A stretch of DNA of 64,000 nt, taken from Blastococcus sp. TF02A-35 (GTDB taxonomy: Bacteria > Actinomycetota > Actinomycetes > Mycobacteriales > Geodermatophilaceae). A model generated the notes under the pieces. That model did not search any database and was not told the DNA's origin. It worked only from the letters and a program-made list of their open reading frames with translations. This document shows positions 20,239 to 29,448 of this stretch, in pieces. The stretch is taken from the NCBI RefSeq assembly GCF_004571075.1, contig NZ_SPQP01000002.1:62001-126000 (forward strand), read 5' to 3'. The position numbers and the translations under genes were made by a program. Within the stretch, counting starts at the first letter, position 1, and every line of letters starts with the position of its first letter.

Positions 20239-21645
20239 TCAGAGGTTGATCATGTGGCCGGCGAGGCCGTGGATGGCCTCCTGCAGGCCCTCGCTGAGGG
20301 TCGGGTGGGCGTGCACGTTGCGGGCCAGCTCGGTGGCCGTGAGGTCCCACTTCTGCGCGAGGGTGAGCTCGGGCAGCAGCTCGGTGACCTCGGGGCCGAC
20401 CAGGTGCCCGCCGAGCAGCTCGCCGTAGGTGTCGTCGGCGATGAGCTTGACGAAGCCGGTCGGCTCGGCGAGGCCGTGCGCCTTGCCGTTGGCGGTGAAG
20501 GGGAACTGGGAGACCTTGACCTTCCAGCCCTTCTCGTCGGCGAGCTCGCGGGCCTGCTTCTCGGTGTAGCCGAAGCTGGCGACCTGCGGCGAGCAGAACG
20601 TGGCCCGCGGCATCATCACGTAGTCCAGCTCCATGGTCTCCGCGCCGGCGATGGTCTCGGCGGCGACGACCCCCTGGGCCTCGGCGACGTGGGCGAGCAT
20701 GAGCTTGGCGGTGACGTCGCCGATCGCGTAGACGTGCGGCACGTTGGTGCGCATGCGCTCGTCGACGGCGATGGCGCGGACCCGGTCGGTCAGCTCGACG
20801 CCGAGCTTCTCCAGGCCGTAGCCCTCGACCCGCGGGGTGAAGCCGATCGCCTGCATCACCTTGTCGGCGGTGAGCTCGCGGCTGCCCTTGGCGTCGGACA
20901 CCGTGACGACGACCGAGGAGCCGGTGTCCTCGATCTTCTCCACCTTGGTGGAGGTGAGGACGTCGACACCGAGCTTGCGGTAGGCCTTGGCCAGCTCCTT
21001 GGAGACCGCCTCGTCCTCCAGCGGCAGCACGCGGTCGGCGAACTCGACGATGGTCACCTGCACGCCGAAGTTGCGGAGCACGAACGCGAACTCGACGCCG
21101 ATCGCGCCGGCGCCGGCGATGACGATGCTCTTCGGCAGGTCGCGGGTGAGGATCTGCTCCTCGTAGGTGACCACGCGCTCGGAGAGCTCGGTCCCGGGCA
21201 GCAGCCGGGTGTGCGCGCCGGGCGCGAGGATCACGTTGTCGAAGGTGACGGTCTCCTCGCCGCCCGCGTTCAGGGCCACCTGCAGCGTGTGCGGGTCGGT
21301 GAAGGTGCCCCAGCCGTCGAACTCGGTGATCTTGTTCTTCTTCATCAGGAAGTGCACGCCCTTGACCCGCCCCTCGGCGACCGAGCGGCTGCGGTCGAAG
21401 GCGGCGCCGAAGTCGAACGAGACGTCACCGGAGATCCCGAAGGTCTTGGCCTCGTCGCGGACGAGGTGGGCGAGCTCGGCGTTGCGCAGGAGCGCCTTGG
21501 AGGGGATGCAACCGACGTTGAGGCACACCCCGCCCCAGTACTTGGACTCGACCACGGCCACGCTCTTGCCGAGCTGGGCGGCGCGGATTGCGGCGACGTA
21601 CCCACCAGGGCCGGCACCGAGGACGACGACGTCGAAATGAGGCAC
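20239..21645 (-). CDS. lpdA: Dihydrolipoyl dehydrogenase (E3)
   Basis: FAD- and NAD-dependent flavoprotein that reoxidises dihydrolipoamide in 2-oxoacid dehydrogenase complexes; 468 residues. FAD motif [10 protein letters not shown] is near the N-terminus. The redox disulfide is [16 protein letters not shown], the NAD motif [10 protein letters not shown], the second FAD motif VYAIGDV, and the C-terminal His-Glu pair is in [12 protein letters not shown]. No dehydrogenase-complex gene is adjacent. GTG 21645 has TACCCT six bases upstream and no Shine-Dalgarno, so leaderless; a longer ATG start would run through that box. Confidence 0.95.
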   Translation of the reverse strand: MPHFDVVVLGAGPGGYVAAIRAAQLGKSVAVVESKYWGGVCLNVGCIPSKALLRNAELAHLVRDEAKTFGISGDVSFDFGAAFDRSRSVAEGRVKGVHFLMKKNKITEFDGWGTFTDPHTLQVALNAGGEETVTFDNVILAPGAHTRLLPGTELSERVVTYEEQILTRDLPKSIVIAGAGAIGVEFAFVLRNFGVQVTIVEFADRVLPLEDEAVSKELAKAYRKLGVDVLTSTKVEKIEDTGSSVVVTVSDAKGSRELTADKVMQAIGFTPRVEGYGLEKLGVELTDRVRAIAVDERMRTNVPHVYAIGDVTAKLMLAHVAEAQGVVAAETIAGAETMELDYVMMPRATFCSPQVASFGYTEKQARELADEKGWKVKVSQFPFTANGKAHGLAEPTGFVKLIADDTYGELLGGHLVGPEVTELLPELTLAQKWDLTATELARNVHAHPTLSEGLQEAIHGLAGHMINL

Positions 21646-21651
21646 GGACCG

Positions 21652-21657
21652 AGGGTA
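21652..21657 (-). promoter_or_regulatory. -10 box of lpdA (leaderless)
   Basis: TACCCT on the minus strand ends six bases before GTG 21645. Confidence 0.5.
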
Positions 21658-21664
21658 GTGCGAC

Positions 21665-21698
21665 GGCGGCCGGTGCCCCCGAGGAGGCACCGGCCGCC
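21665..21698 (-). terminator. Perfect 13-bp hairpin after the deoC-ALDH operon
   Basis: GGCGGCCGGTGCC, an eight-base loop and the exact complement, 14 bases beyond the last ALDH-like gene of the minus-strand operon. Confidence 0.75.
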
Positions 21699-21712
21699 GG
21701 ATGTTCCGTCGT

Positions 21713-22585
21713 TCACACCCCCATGGGATGCCACACCGTCTTCGTCTCGAGGAACGGCGTCATGCGGGACAGACCCGGGTCGGCGGTCCAGTCCGGCTCG
21801 GTCGCCGGCGGGCGGACCACGCGCTTGATGGTGCCGGCGGCCTCCCGCTCGAACTCCATCGCCCGGCTCGCGGGCGCGCCGGTCAGGTCGATGCCGTCGA
21901 CGTCGGCGTGCTCGGCCAGCCAGGGGCCCAGCTCTTCGGCGTCGCCGGTGAGCAGGTTGACCACGCCGCCGGGGACGTCGCTGGTGGCCAGCACCTCGGC
22001 GAGGGTGACGGCCGGGACCGGCCGCTCCTCGGACGTGACGACGACGGCGGTGTTGCCGGTCGCGAGCACCGGGGCGAGCACGCTCACCAGTCCGAGCAGG
22101 CTGGACTGCTGGGGCGCGAGGACGGCGACCACGCCGCTGGGCTCCGGCGTCGAGAAGCCGAAGTACGGCCCCGCGACCGGGTTGGACCCGCCCAGGACGG
22201 CGGCCAGCTTGTCGGTCCAGCCGGCGTACCAGACCCAGCGGTCGATGGCGGCGTCCACCGCGGCCCGCGCCTTCGACGTCGACAGGCCCTCGGCGGCGGC
22301 GACCTCCTCGCAGAACTGGACGTGCCGGCCCTCCATCACCTCGGCGACGCGGTAGAGCACCTGGCCGCGGTTGTAGGCGGTGGCGCCGGACCACTTCGCG
22401 AAGGCGCCGCGGGCGGCGACGACGGCGTCGCGGGCGTCCTTGCGGCTGGCCCGGGCGACGTTGGCGACGAAGTGGCCCTTGGCGTCGGTGACCTCGTAGG
22501 TGCGGCCGCTCTCCGAGCGCGGGAAGGCGCCGCCCACGTAGAGCTTGTAGGTCTTGCGGACGGCGAGACGGTCGTTGCCGATCAC
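21713..22585 (-). CDS. Non-catalytic, half-length aldehyde dehydrogenase-like protein
   Basis: 290 residues against about 480 for a normal ALDH. It aligns with the coenzyme-binding half only: [14 protein letters not shown], the [13 protein letters not shown] segment, [10 protein letters not shown] and [15 protein letters not shown]. Where the catalytic ELGGK and Cys-loop region should follow, the protein instead ends after about 40 residues in TVWHPMGV. There is no internal stop or frameshift, so it is a deliberate short protein rather than decay. Its ATG overlaps the stop of the full ALDH by four bases, so the two are made in a coupled ratio. It resembles the C-terminal non-catalytic domain of ALDH16 proteins, which is my inference. 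Confidence 0.72.
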   Translation of the reverse strand: MIGNDRLAVRKTYKLYVGGAFPRSESGRTYEVTDAKGHFVANVARASRKDARDAVVAARGAFAKWSGATAYNRGQVLYRVAEVMEGRHVQFCEEVAAAEGLSTSKARAAVDAAIDRWVWYAGWTDKLAAVLGGSNPVAGPYFGFSTPEPSGVVAVLAPQQSSLLGLVSVLAPVLATGNTAVVVTSEERPVPAVTLAEVLATSDVPGGVVNLLTGDAEELGPWLAEHADVDGIDLTGAPASRAMEFEREAAGTIKRVVRPPATEPDWTADPGLSRMTPFLETKTVWHPMGV

Positions 22586-24024
22586 TGGTCAGCACCCTTC
22601 AGGTACGCGGCCAGGCCGTGGCGGCCGCCCTCGCGGCCGTAGCCGGACTGCTTGTAGCCGCCGAACGGCGACGTCGGGTCGAACTTGTTGAAGGTGTTGG
22701 CCCACACCACGCCGGCGCGAAGCTGGTCGGCGATCTTCAGGATCCGCGACCCCTTCTCGCTCCAGATGCCGGCCGACAGGCCGTAGGTGGTGTTGTTCGC
22801 CTTGGCGACGGCCTCGTCGGGCGTCCGGAAGGTCAGCACCGACAGCACCGGGCCGAACACCTCGTCCCGGGCGATGCGGTGCGCGGGGGAGACGTCGGTG
22901 AAGACCGTCGGCGGGAACCAGAAGCCGCGGTCGGGCAGCTCGCAGGCCGGCTGCCAGCGGTTCGCGCCCTCGGCCTCGCCGATGTCGGACAGCTCGCGGA
23001 TGCGGGCGAGCTGCTCCGCGGAGTTGATCGCGCCGATGTCGGTGTTCTTGTCCAGCGGGTCGCCGACGCGCAGGGTGCCGATCCGCCGCTGGAGGCTGGC
23101 GATCACCTCGTCGTGGATGGACTCCTGGACCAGCAGGCGGGAGCCGGCGCAGCAGACGTGGCCCTGGTTGAAGAAGATGCCCTGCACGATGCCCTCGACG
23201 GCCTGGTCGATCGGGGCGTCGTCGAAGACGATGTTGGCCGCCTTGCCGCCGAGCTCCAGCGTCAGCTTCTTGCGGGTGCCGGCGACCGCGCGGGCGATCT
23301 GCTTGCCCACCTCCGTGGACCCGGTGAACGCGACCTTGTCGACGTCGCCGTGCTCGACGACCGCGCGGCCGGTGTCGCCGGCGCCGGTGACGATGTTGAC
23401 CACGCCGGCGGGGAGGTCGGCCTGGCGGCAGATCTCGGCGAACAGCAGTGCCGACAGCGGGGTGGTCTCCGCCGGCTTGAGCACGACGGTGTTGCCCGCG
23501 GCCAGGGCCGGGGCGACCTTCCACGCCAGCATGAGCAGCGGGAAGTTCCAGGGGATGACCTGGCCGGCGACGCCCAGCGGGCGCGGCTGGGTGCCGAGGC
23601 CGGCGTGCTCGAGCTTGTCGGCCCAGCCGGCGTAGTAGAAGAAGTGCGCCGCGGCCTGGGGGACGTCGACGTCGCGGGACTCCCGGATCGGCTTGCCGTT
23701 GTCCAGGGACTCCAGGACGGCGAACTCCCTCGCCCGCTCCTGCAGGAGGCGGGCGATGCGGAACAGGTACTTGCCGCGGTCGGCGGGGCGCATCGGGCCC
23801 CAGGTCCGCTCGAAGGCCTTCCGGGCGGCCCGGACGGCGCGGTCGACGTCGGCCTCGCTGGCGGCGGAGACCTCGGTGAGGACCTCCTCGGTGGCCGGGT
23901 TGACCGTCTTGAACGGCTCGCCGGTGCCGTCGACGAACTCCCCGTCGATGAACAGGCCGTAGGAGGGGGCGATGTCGACGATCGACCGCGACTCGGGGGC
24001 GGGGGCGTACTCGAAAACGGACAT
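22582..24024 (-). CDS. Aldehyde dehydrogenase (catalytic)
   Basis: 480-residue NAD(P)-dependent aldehyde dehydrogenase. GQVIPWNFP, FTGSTEVGKQIA, the catalytic Glu in LELGGKAAN and the catalytic Cys in FNQGHVCCAGSR are present; His replaces the Gln usual two residues before that Cys (GQVC). EVFGPVLSVLTF and NTTYGLSAGIWS complete the family pattern. It starts five bases after the deoC stop. DeoC yields acetaldehyde, so oxidation of acetaldehyde is the obvious candidate role. The ATG at 24024 is short of a strong Shine-Dalgarno (AACGAG just upstream). Confidence 0.9.
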   Translation of the reverse strand: MSVFEYAPAPESRSIVDIAPSYGLFIDGEFVDGTGEPFKTVNPATEEVLTEVSAASEADVDRAVRAARKAFERTWGPMRPADRGKYLFRIARLLQERAREFAVLESLDNGKPIRESRDVDVPQAAAHFFYYAGWADKLEHAGLGTQPRPLGVAGQVIPWNFPLLMLAWKVAPALAAGNTVVLKPAETTPLSALLFAEICRQADLPAGVVNIVTGAGDTGRAVVEHGDVDKVAFTGSTEVGKQIARAVAGTRKKLTLELGGKAANIVFDDAPIDQAVEGIVQGIFFNQGHVCCAGSRLLVQESIHDEVIASLQRRIGTLRVGDPLDKNTDIGAINSAEQLARIRELSDIGEAEGANRWQPACELPDRGFWFPPTVFTDVSPAHRIARDEVFGPVLSVLTFRTPDEAVAKANNTTYGLSAGIWSEKGSRILKIADQLRAGVVWANTFNKFDPTSPFGGYKQSGYGREGGRHGLAAYLKGADQ

Positions 24025-24029
24025 CTCGT

Positions 24030-25025
24030 TCAGTCCACCGTGACGTAGTCGGGGCCGGAGTAGTGGCCGGTGCGCAGCTTCTGCCGCTGCAGGATCAGGT
24101 CGTTGAGGAGGCTGGAGGCGCCGAAGCGGAACCAGTCGGGGTCCAGCCAGTCGGGGCCGACCGTCTCGTTGATCAGCACCAGGTGCTTGACGGCGTCCTT
24201 CGTCGTCCTGATGCCGCCGGCGGGCTTGAAGCCGACCTGGCGGCCGGTGGCGATGCGGAAGTCGCGGACCGCCTCCAGCATCACCAGCGAGACCGGCAGC
24301 GTGGCGGCCGGGCTCACCTTGCCGGTGGAGGTCTTGATGAAGTCGCCGCCGGCGAGCATGGCGATCCAGCTGGCGCGGCGGACGTTGTCCAGCGTGGTGA
24401 GCTCGCCGGTCTCGAGGATGACCTTGAGGTGCGCGTCTCCGCAGGCCTCCTTGACGGCGACGATCTCCTCGTAGACGTCGAGGTAGCGACCGGTGAGGAA
24501 CGCGCCGCGGTCGATGACCATGTCGATCTCGTCGGCGCCGTTCTCCACGGCGTCCCGGACGTCGGCGATCTTGACCGCGCGGCTCGCGCGCCCGCTGGGG
24601 AACGCGGTGGCGACGGCGGCGACGTGGATGCCGGTGCCGACCAGGGCGTCCCGGGCCACGCCGGCCAGGTCGCCGTAGACGCAGACCGCCGCGACGCGGG
24701 GCGTGGTCGGGTCGCCCGGGTCGGGCTGCTTGGCCTTGGCGGCCAGGCTGCGGACCTTGCCGGGGGTGTCGGCGCCCTCCAGCGTGGTCAGGTCGACCAT
24801 CGAGATGGCCGTGTCGATCGCCCACGCCTTCGAGGTGGTCTTGATCGACCGGGTGCCCAGCTGGGCGACGCGGGCCTCGGCGCCGACCTGGTCCACGCCC
24901 GACAGGCCGTGCAGGAAGGCGCGGAAGGCCGAGTCCGAGCGGGTCACGTCGTCGTACGGCGGCAGCGGCGCGTGCACCGCGGGGGTCGCCCCGGGCAGCG
25001 CGTCGGGGTCGAGCACGTGGGTCAT
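24030..25025 (-). CDS. deoC: Deoxyribose-phosphate aldolase
   Basis: Class I aldolase splitting deoxyribose 5-phosphate into glyceraldehyde 3-phosphate and acetaldehyde. About 331 residues: a roughly 50-residue N-terminal extension, then [10 protein letters not shown], the EIDMVIDRG strand, KVILETGEL and FIKTSTGK with the Schiff-base Lys, and [10 protein letters not shown] with the second active-site Lys. ATG 25025 has GGAGA about nine bases upstream; ATG 25034 is an alternative three codons earlier. First gene of a three-gene operon with the two ALDH-like genes, and functionally linked to deoA and punA. Confidence 0.95.
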   Translation of the reverse strand: MTHVLDPDALPGATPAVHAPLPPYDDVTRSDSAFRAFLHGLSGVDQVGAEARVAQLGTRSIKTTSKAWAIDTAISMVDLTTLEGADTPGKVRSLAAKAKQPDPGDPTTPRVAAVCVYGDLAGVARDALVGTGIHVAAVATAFPSGRASRAVKIADVRDAVENGADEIDMVIDRGAFLTGRYLDVYEEIVAVKEACGDAHLKVILETGELTTLDNVRRASWIAMLAGGDFIKTSTGKVSPAATLPVSLVMLEAVRDFRIATGRQVGFKPAGGIRTTKDAVKHLVLINETVGPDWLDPDWFRFGASSLLNDLILQRQKLRTGHYSGPDYVTVD

Positions 25026-25245
25026 GCCGGCCATTCTCCACTGGCGGCGACCGCTTCCCGACCACCGCTCACCCGCCCGGAGCAGGCGGACGTCGGTCGG
25101 GCCGGTTTCCTGCGGCCACGCCGGGCCGCCCGCGCCGGCCCCCGCTTCCGTCAACCCGCTTCGGACTTCTGTGGACCGGGGTGCCGGACCCAGGCGTACG
25201 GGTGGCCGGTGCGGGCGCGGCACCCGCGGGGCCCGCGGTGGCCGA

Positions 25246-25251
25246 TACCGT
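25246..25251 (+). promoter_or_regulatory. -10 box of upp (leaderless)
   Basis: TACCGT ends seven bases before GTG 25259; no Shine-Dalgarno. It also decides the start over the longer upstream frame. Confidence 0.5.
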
Positions 25252-25258
25252 GTCGTCC

Positions 25259-25882
25259 GTGCAGCTCACCGTCGTCGACCACCCGTTGGCCCGTGCCCGC
25301 CTCTCCCGCATGCGGGACGAGCGCACGGACAACGCCATGTTCCGGGCCGCCCTGCGCGAGCTCACGCAGATGCTGGTCTACGAGGCCACCCGCGACCTGA
25401 CCGTCGCCGAGGAGCAGATCACCACCCCGGTCACGACGACCACGGGGTACCGGCTGGCCGCCCCGCCGCTGATCGTGCCGGTGCTGCGGGCCGGCCTCGG
25501 CATGGCCGACACCGCGCACGGGATGCTGCCCGAGTCGCAGATGGGCTTCGTCGGCCTGGCCCGCAACGAGGAGACCTTCCAGCCCGAGGCCTACATGGCC
25601 TCGCTGCCGGAGTCCCTGGTCGGCCGCGACGTCTTCGTGCTCGACCCGATGCTGGCCACCGGTGGCTCGCTGGTGCACTGCTGCGAGCTGCTCGTCGCCC
25701 GCGGGACGACGTCGATCACCGTGCTCTGCGCGCTGGCCGCCCCCGAGGGCATCCGGCGGCTGGAGGAGAGCGGCCTGCCGCTGCGGGTGTTCACCGCGAG
25801 CCTGGAGGAGGGCCTGAACGACAAGGCCTACATCGTCCCGGGCCTCGGCGACGCCGGCGACCGCCAGTTCGGCGCGGTCTGA
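25259..25882 (+). CDS. upp: Uracil phosphoribosyltransferase
   Basis: Salvage enzyme making UMP from uracil and PRPP; 207 residues, the standard UPRT length. [17 protein letters not shown] at the N-terminus, [10 protein letters not shown], the PRPP-binding DPMLATGGS near residue 125 and [11 protein letters not shown] at the C-terminus are diagnostic. It recovers uracil released by nucleoside phosphorolysis. The GTG at 25259 fits both family length and the TACCGT promoter box. It is followed by an oxidoreductase gene after two bases. Confidence 0.96.
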   Translation: MQLTVVDHPLARARLSRMRDERTDNAMFRAALRELTQMLVYEATRDLTVAEEQITTPVTTTTGYRLAAPPLIVPVLRAGLGMADTAHGMLPESQMGFVGLARNEETFQPEAYMASLPESLVGRDVFVLDPMLATGGSLVHCCELLVARGTTSITVLCALAAPEGIRRLEESGLPLRVFTASLEEGLNDKAYIVPGLGDAGDRQFGAV

Positions 25883-25884
25883 CC

Positions 25885-26775
25885 GTGCGGTTCGGGGTGC
25901 TCGGCACCGGTCACTGGGCCAGGGCGGTGCACGCGACCGCGCTGGCCGAGCACCCGTCCGCCGAGCTGGTGGGCGTGTGGGGCCGCGACCTGGCCAGGGC
26001 GAAGGCGTTCGGGGCGGAGTTCGACGTCCCGGGCCACGCCGACGTCGACGCGCTGCTCGCCGAGGTCGACGCCGTGGCGATCGCCCTCCCGCCGGACGTG
26101 CAGGCGCCGCTGGCGGTGCGCGCCGCCGAGGCCGGCAAGCACCTGCTGCTGGAGAAGCCGATCGCCCTCGACGTCGCCGGCGCCGACCGCGTGGTCGACG
26201 CCGTCCGCGCCGCGGGGGTGGCCTCCGTCGTCTTCTTCACCTTCCGGTTCCAGACGGCGACCTCCACCTGGCTGACGCAGGCGGCGCGGACCCAGCTCGC
26301 CGGCGGCTCCGGCTCCTGGCTCTCCTCGCTCGCCGGGACGCCGTTCGCCGCCTCGCCCTGGCGGCAGGAGCACGGCGCGCTGTGGGACATCGGCCCGCAT
26401 GCGCTCTCCCTGCTGGTGCCGGCGCTCGGCCCGGTCGTCGCGGTGCAGGCAACCGCCGGCCTCCGCGACACCGTGCACCTCGCGCTCACGCACGGGTCCG
26501 GCGCCGCCTCGACCGTGACGCTGTCGCACACCGTGGCGCCGATGTCGACCGGCATCGAGTTCTACGTGCACGGCGACGCCGGCCGGCTGGTGCTGCTGCC
26601 CGAGGTCGACGAGCCGGTGGCGGCCTTCCAGGTCGCCGTGGACGAGCTCACCGCCGCGGCCGTCGCCGGTGGGGTGCACCCGTGCGACGCCGGCTTCGGC
26701 CGGGACGTCGTGGCGGTCCTGGCCGCCGCCGCCCGCGCGCTGGGGAGCGGCTGCCGGGAGCCGGTCGGGGAGTGA
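25885..26775 (+). CDS. Gfo/Idh/MocA family oxidoreductase
   Basis: 296-residue NAD(P)-dependent oxidoreductase. The N-terminal Rossmann motif is GVLGTGHWA, and HLLLEKPIALD near residue 90 carries the EKP lysine that defines this family. The C-terminal alpha/beta domain has WDIGPHALSLL with the conserved DxxxH-type pair. Substrates are usually sugars or inositols; this one cannot be assigned. The GTG start follows the upp stop by two bases, so co-transcription is likely. Confidence 0.82.
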   Translation: MRFGVLGTGHWARAVHATALAEHPSAELVGVWGRDLARAKAFGAEFDVPGHADVDALLAEVDAVAIALPPDVQAPLAVRAAEAGKHLLLEKPIALDVAGADRVVDAVRAAGVASVVFFTFRFQTATSTWLTQAARTQLAGGSGSWLSSLAGTPFAASPWRQEHGALWDIGPHALSLLVPALGPVVAVQATAGLRDTVHLALTHGSGAASTVTLSHTVAPMSTGIEFYVHGDAGRLVLLPEVDEPVAAFQVAVDELTAAAVAGGVHPCDAGFGRDVVAVLAAAARALGSGCREPVGE

Positions 26776-27185
26776 CCGTCCCGCGCCGCCCAGGTCCGGT
26801 CGGCTGGCTGGTCCCCGTCGGCCGACTGCGTCGACGCGACTGGTGGCTGAGGTACGTGCTGGTGATCGCCCTCATCGGGGTCGTCACCACCTGGGTCGAC
26901 GCGCGGTGGTTCCCCGAGAGCTATCCCCGGCTGGAAGGCGGCGAGGGCGTCGACGTCCTGTGGCCCTTCGCCGACTCCGGGGGGCCGGTCACCGCCGTCG
27001 CCGCGCTGGTGCTGTTCGTGCCCAACGTCGCGGCGATGGTGACGCGGCTCCACGACCGCGACCACTCCGCCTGGTGGCTGCTGTGGAACCTCCTGCCGGG
27101 CATCGGCTGGCTGGTCCTCGTGGTGACCGTCGGCCTGCTGGGCACCGAGCAGCGGGCCAACCGGTACGGCCCGCCACCGCACTGA
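26772..27185 (+). CDS. DUF805-like small membrane protein
   Basis: 137 residues with an Arg/Trp-rich N-terminus (GRLRRRDWWLRY), then about three hydrophobic helices; VTRLHDRDHSAWWLLWNLLPGIG matches the central motif of DUF805 membrane proteins. Function unknown. GTG 26772 overlaps the upstream stop by three bases, so it is translated with the oxidoreductase. Confidence 0.7.
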   Translation: MTVPRRPGPVGWLVPVGRLRRRDWWLRYVLVIALIGVVTTWVDARWFPESYPRLEGGEGVDVLWPFADSGGPVTAVAALVLFVPNVAAMVTRLHDRDHSAWWLLWNLLPGIGWLVLVVTVGLLGTEQRANRYGPPPH

Positions 27186-27192
27186 CCGCCGG

Positions 27193-27756
27193 TCAGCGGA
27201 CGCGCTCGTACCGGAGCAGGACGACGCCGTTGTCGAAGCGGCGCACCTCGACCTGGCGAAGCCCGGCCGGTGCACCGACGTCGCCGAAGAGCCGCCGGCC
27301 CCGGCCGAGGAGGACGGGGCTGACGAAGAGCCGGTACTCGTCGACCAGGTCGTGCCGCCGGAACTCGTGGACCAGGTCGCCGCCCCCGACGGTCATGTCA
27401 CCGCCGGGCTGCTGCTGCAGGGCCCGGATCGCCTCAGGGTCGACCTCGCGGTGGATGACGGTGGCCCACTCGTCCTGCTCGAGCGTGCGCGAGAAGACGA
27501 TCCGGGGTATCCGCCGGTAGATCTCGGCGAACTCCCGCATCCGCTCGCTCATCCCCGGGTCCTGGTCGGCGGTCGGCCAGACCTCCGCCATCAGCTGGTG
27601 GGTGACCCGCCCGAAGAGGAAGGCGCTCGTCGTCGCCAGGTACTCGTTGAACAGCGCGTGGAGCTCGTCGTCCACGTGGTGCCAGCCGATGTCCCGGTCG
27701 GGCCCTTCGAAGTAGCCGTCGAGGGACACGGCCATGTGCACGACGATCTTCCGCAC
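27193..27756 (-). CDS. Dihydrofolate reductase / RibD C-terminal family protein
   Basis: 187-residue RibD_C-type reductase, like the YyaP/YwjB group. VHMAVSLDGYFEGPDRDIGWH opens the fold, FGRVTHQLMAEVWP follows, and GDMTVGGGDLVHEFRRHDLVDEYRLFVSPVLLGRGRRLF is the typical NADPH-site end. The GTG start has GGAGG seven bases upstream. No riboflavin or folate gene is adjacent, so the substrate is unknown. Confidence 0.82.
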   Translation of the reverse strand: MRKIVVHMAVSLDGYFEGPDRDIGWHHVDDELHALFNEYLATTSAFLFGRVTHQLMAEVWPTADQDPGMSERMREFAEIYRRIPRIVFSRTLEQDEWATVIHREVDPEAIRALQQQPGGDMTVGGGDLVHEFRRHDLVDEYRLFVSPVLLGRGRRLFGDVGAPAGLRQVEVRRFDNGVVLLRYERVR

Positions 27757-27816
27757 GGTTCCTCCAGTGGTGGGCGTCTCCGGTAGGACCGCCCGGGCCG
27801 GGGGAACTGAGCGGCC

Positions 27817-29448
27817 TCAGAGCCCGAGCGCTACCGACATCTCCGCGCGGAGCTGGTCGAGCTCGTCGGCCCCGCGGCCGCGGGCGGCGATCATGCCCGC
27901 GTCGTCGTGCACCGGCACGACCGTCTCGAGGTAGGCCTTGAGCTTCGGCTCGGTCCCGGACGGCCGCACGATCACCCGCACGCCGTCGCCCAGCAGGCGC
28001 ACGGCGTCGACCGACGGCGTCCCGAGCGCCAGGTCGGCGAACTCCACCGGGCGGCCGAGCAGGGTGGCCGGCGGCGTGGCGCGCACCCGCGCCATGGCGT
28101 CGGAGATGAGCGTGAGGTCATCGACCCGGACCGACAGCTGCCCGGTCACGAACAGCCCGTGCTCCTCGGCCAGCTCGTCGAGCCGGTCCAGCACCGTGCG
28201 CCCCTCGGCCTTGAGCTCCGCGGCGAGCAGCGCGACCGCGAGCGCGGCGGAGATGCCGTCCTTGTCCTTCACGACCGTGGGGGCCACCGAGTAGCCGAGC
28301 GCCTCCTCGTAGCCGTACACCAGCGGCGCGGCGTCGGAGCCGGCGCGCATGATCCACTTGAAGCCGGTCGGCGTCTCCTCCGACGGCACGCCGCCCGCCT
28401 CCGCGACCACGTGCATGAGCGACCCGCTGACCAGCGAGGACGCGTACGTGCCGCGCACCCCGCGCCGGACCAGCCAGTCGGCCAGCAGCGCGCCTACCTC
28501 GTCGCCGGTGAGCTGCCGGCCGCCGGCCACCACCGAGCAGCGGTCGGCGTCGGGGTCCTCGGCGATCGCGACGTCGGCGCCGACGCGGTCGGCCAGCGCC
28601 AGGAGCAGGTCCACCGCGCCCGGCTCCTCCGGGTTCGGGAAGGAGACGGTGGGGAAGCGGGGGTCGGGGGCGTCCTGCTCCGGCACGCTCACCGGCTCCC
28701 GCAGCCCCGCGGCCGCGAAGACCGCGCGGGTCGTCCCGGCGCCCACGCCATGCATGGCCGTGTAGGCCACCGTCAGCGCGGAGCGCGCGTCGGCCGGCAC
28801 CCGGGACGGGTCGACGGCGCGCACGACCGCGTCGACGTAGTCGGTCTCGACGTCGTCGCCGAGGGTGACCCACTCGTCGGACACCGGCACCTCGCGCGCC
28901 GGGCCGACCGCCCCGATGGCGGCCTCGATCTCCCGGTCGGCCGGCGGCACCAGCTGGGCGCCGTCGCCGAGGTAGACCTTGTAGCCGTTGTCGTCGGGCG
29001 GGTTGTGGCTGGCGGTCACCATCACGCCGGCCACGCACCCCAGGTGCCGGACGGCGAAGGCGAGCACCGGCGTCGGCAGCGGCCGGGGCAGCACCTGGAC
29101 GGCGAAGCCCGCCGCGGCGAGCACCTCCGCGGAGATGCGGGCGAACTCGTCGGACCGGCGGCGTGCGTCGAAGCCGATGACCACGCCGCCGCCCGCGTGC
29201 CCGGACGCGGCCAGCCAGGCACCCAGCCCGGCGGCCGCGCGGGTGACGACGGCGGCGTTCATCCCGGCCGGGCCGGCGCGCAGCGGCCCGCGCAGCCCCG
29301 CCGTCCCGAAGGTGAGCGGCCCGGAGAACCGGCGGCCCAGCTCCTCGGTGTTCCCGGCCTCGACCAGCGCCAGGACCTCCGCGCGGTCGCCCTCGTGCGG
29401 GTCCGCCTCGGCCCAGGCGCGGGCCGTGTCGAGCAGGTCGTGCGTCAT
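27817..29448 (-). CDS. Phosphohexose/phosphopentose mutase (alpha-D-phosphohexomutase family, PmmB-like)
   Basis: 543-residue four-domain phosphosugar mutase. The phosphoserine loop is TASHNPPDDNGYK, the Mg site DPDADR and the phosphate-binding loop RPSGTEPKLK; GFKWIMRAG and EEALGY are sugar-specificity loops. Such proteins interconvert 1- and 6-phosphates (glucose, mannose) or act on pentose phosphates. Translation is coupled by a four-base overlap to a gene cluster starting with purine nucleoside phosphorylase, so handling ribose or deoxyribose 1-phosphate is plausible. Confidence 0.88.
   Translation of the reverse strand: MTHDLLDTARAWAEADPHEGDRAEVLALVEAGNTEELGRRFSGPLTFGTAGLRGPLRAGPAGMNAAVVTRAAAGLGAWLAASGHAGGGVVIGFDARRRSDEFARISAEVLAAAGFAVQVLPRPLPTPVLAFAVRHLGCVAGVMVTASHNPPDDNGYKVYLGDGAQLVPPADREIEAAIGAVGPAREVPVSDEWVTLGDDVETDYVDAVVRAVDPSRVPADARSALTVAYTAMHGVGAGTTRAVFAAAGLREPVSVPEQDAPDPRFPTVSFPNPEEPGAVDLLLALADRVGADVAIAEDPDADRCSVVAGGRQLTGDEVGALLADWLVRRGVRGTYASSLVSGSLMHVVAEAGGVPSEETPTGFKWIMRAGSDAAPLVYGYEEALGYSVAPTVVKDKDGISAALAVALLAAELKAEGRTVLDRLDELAEEHGLFVTGQLSVRVDDLTLISDAMARVRATPPATLLGRPVEFADLALGTPSVDAVRLLGDGVRVIVRPSGTEPKLKAYLETVVPVHDDAGMIAARGRGADELDQLRAEMSVALGL

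Noticed and set aside
21713-22585. Short ALDH as a pseudogene
   Set aside because: No frameshift or internal stop, codon use like its neighbours, ATGA coupling to the upstream gene and a terminator directly behind it indicate a functional short gene.
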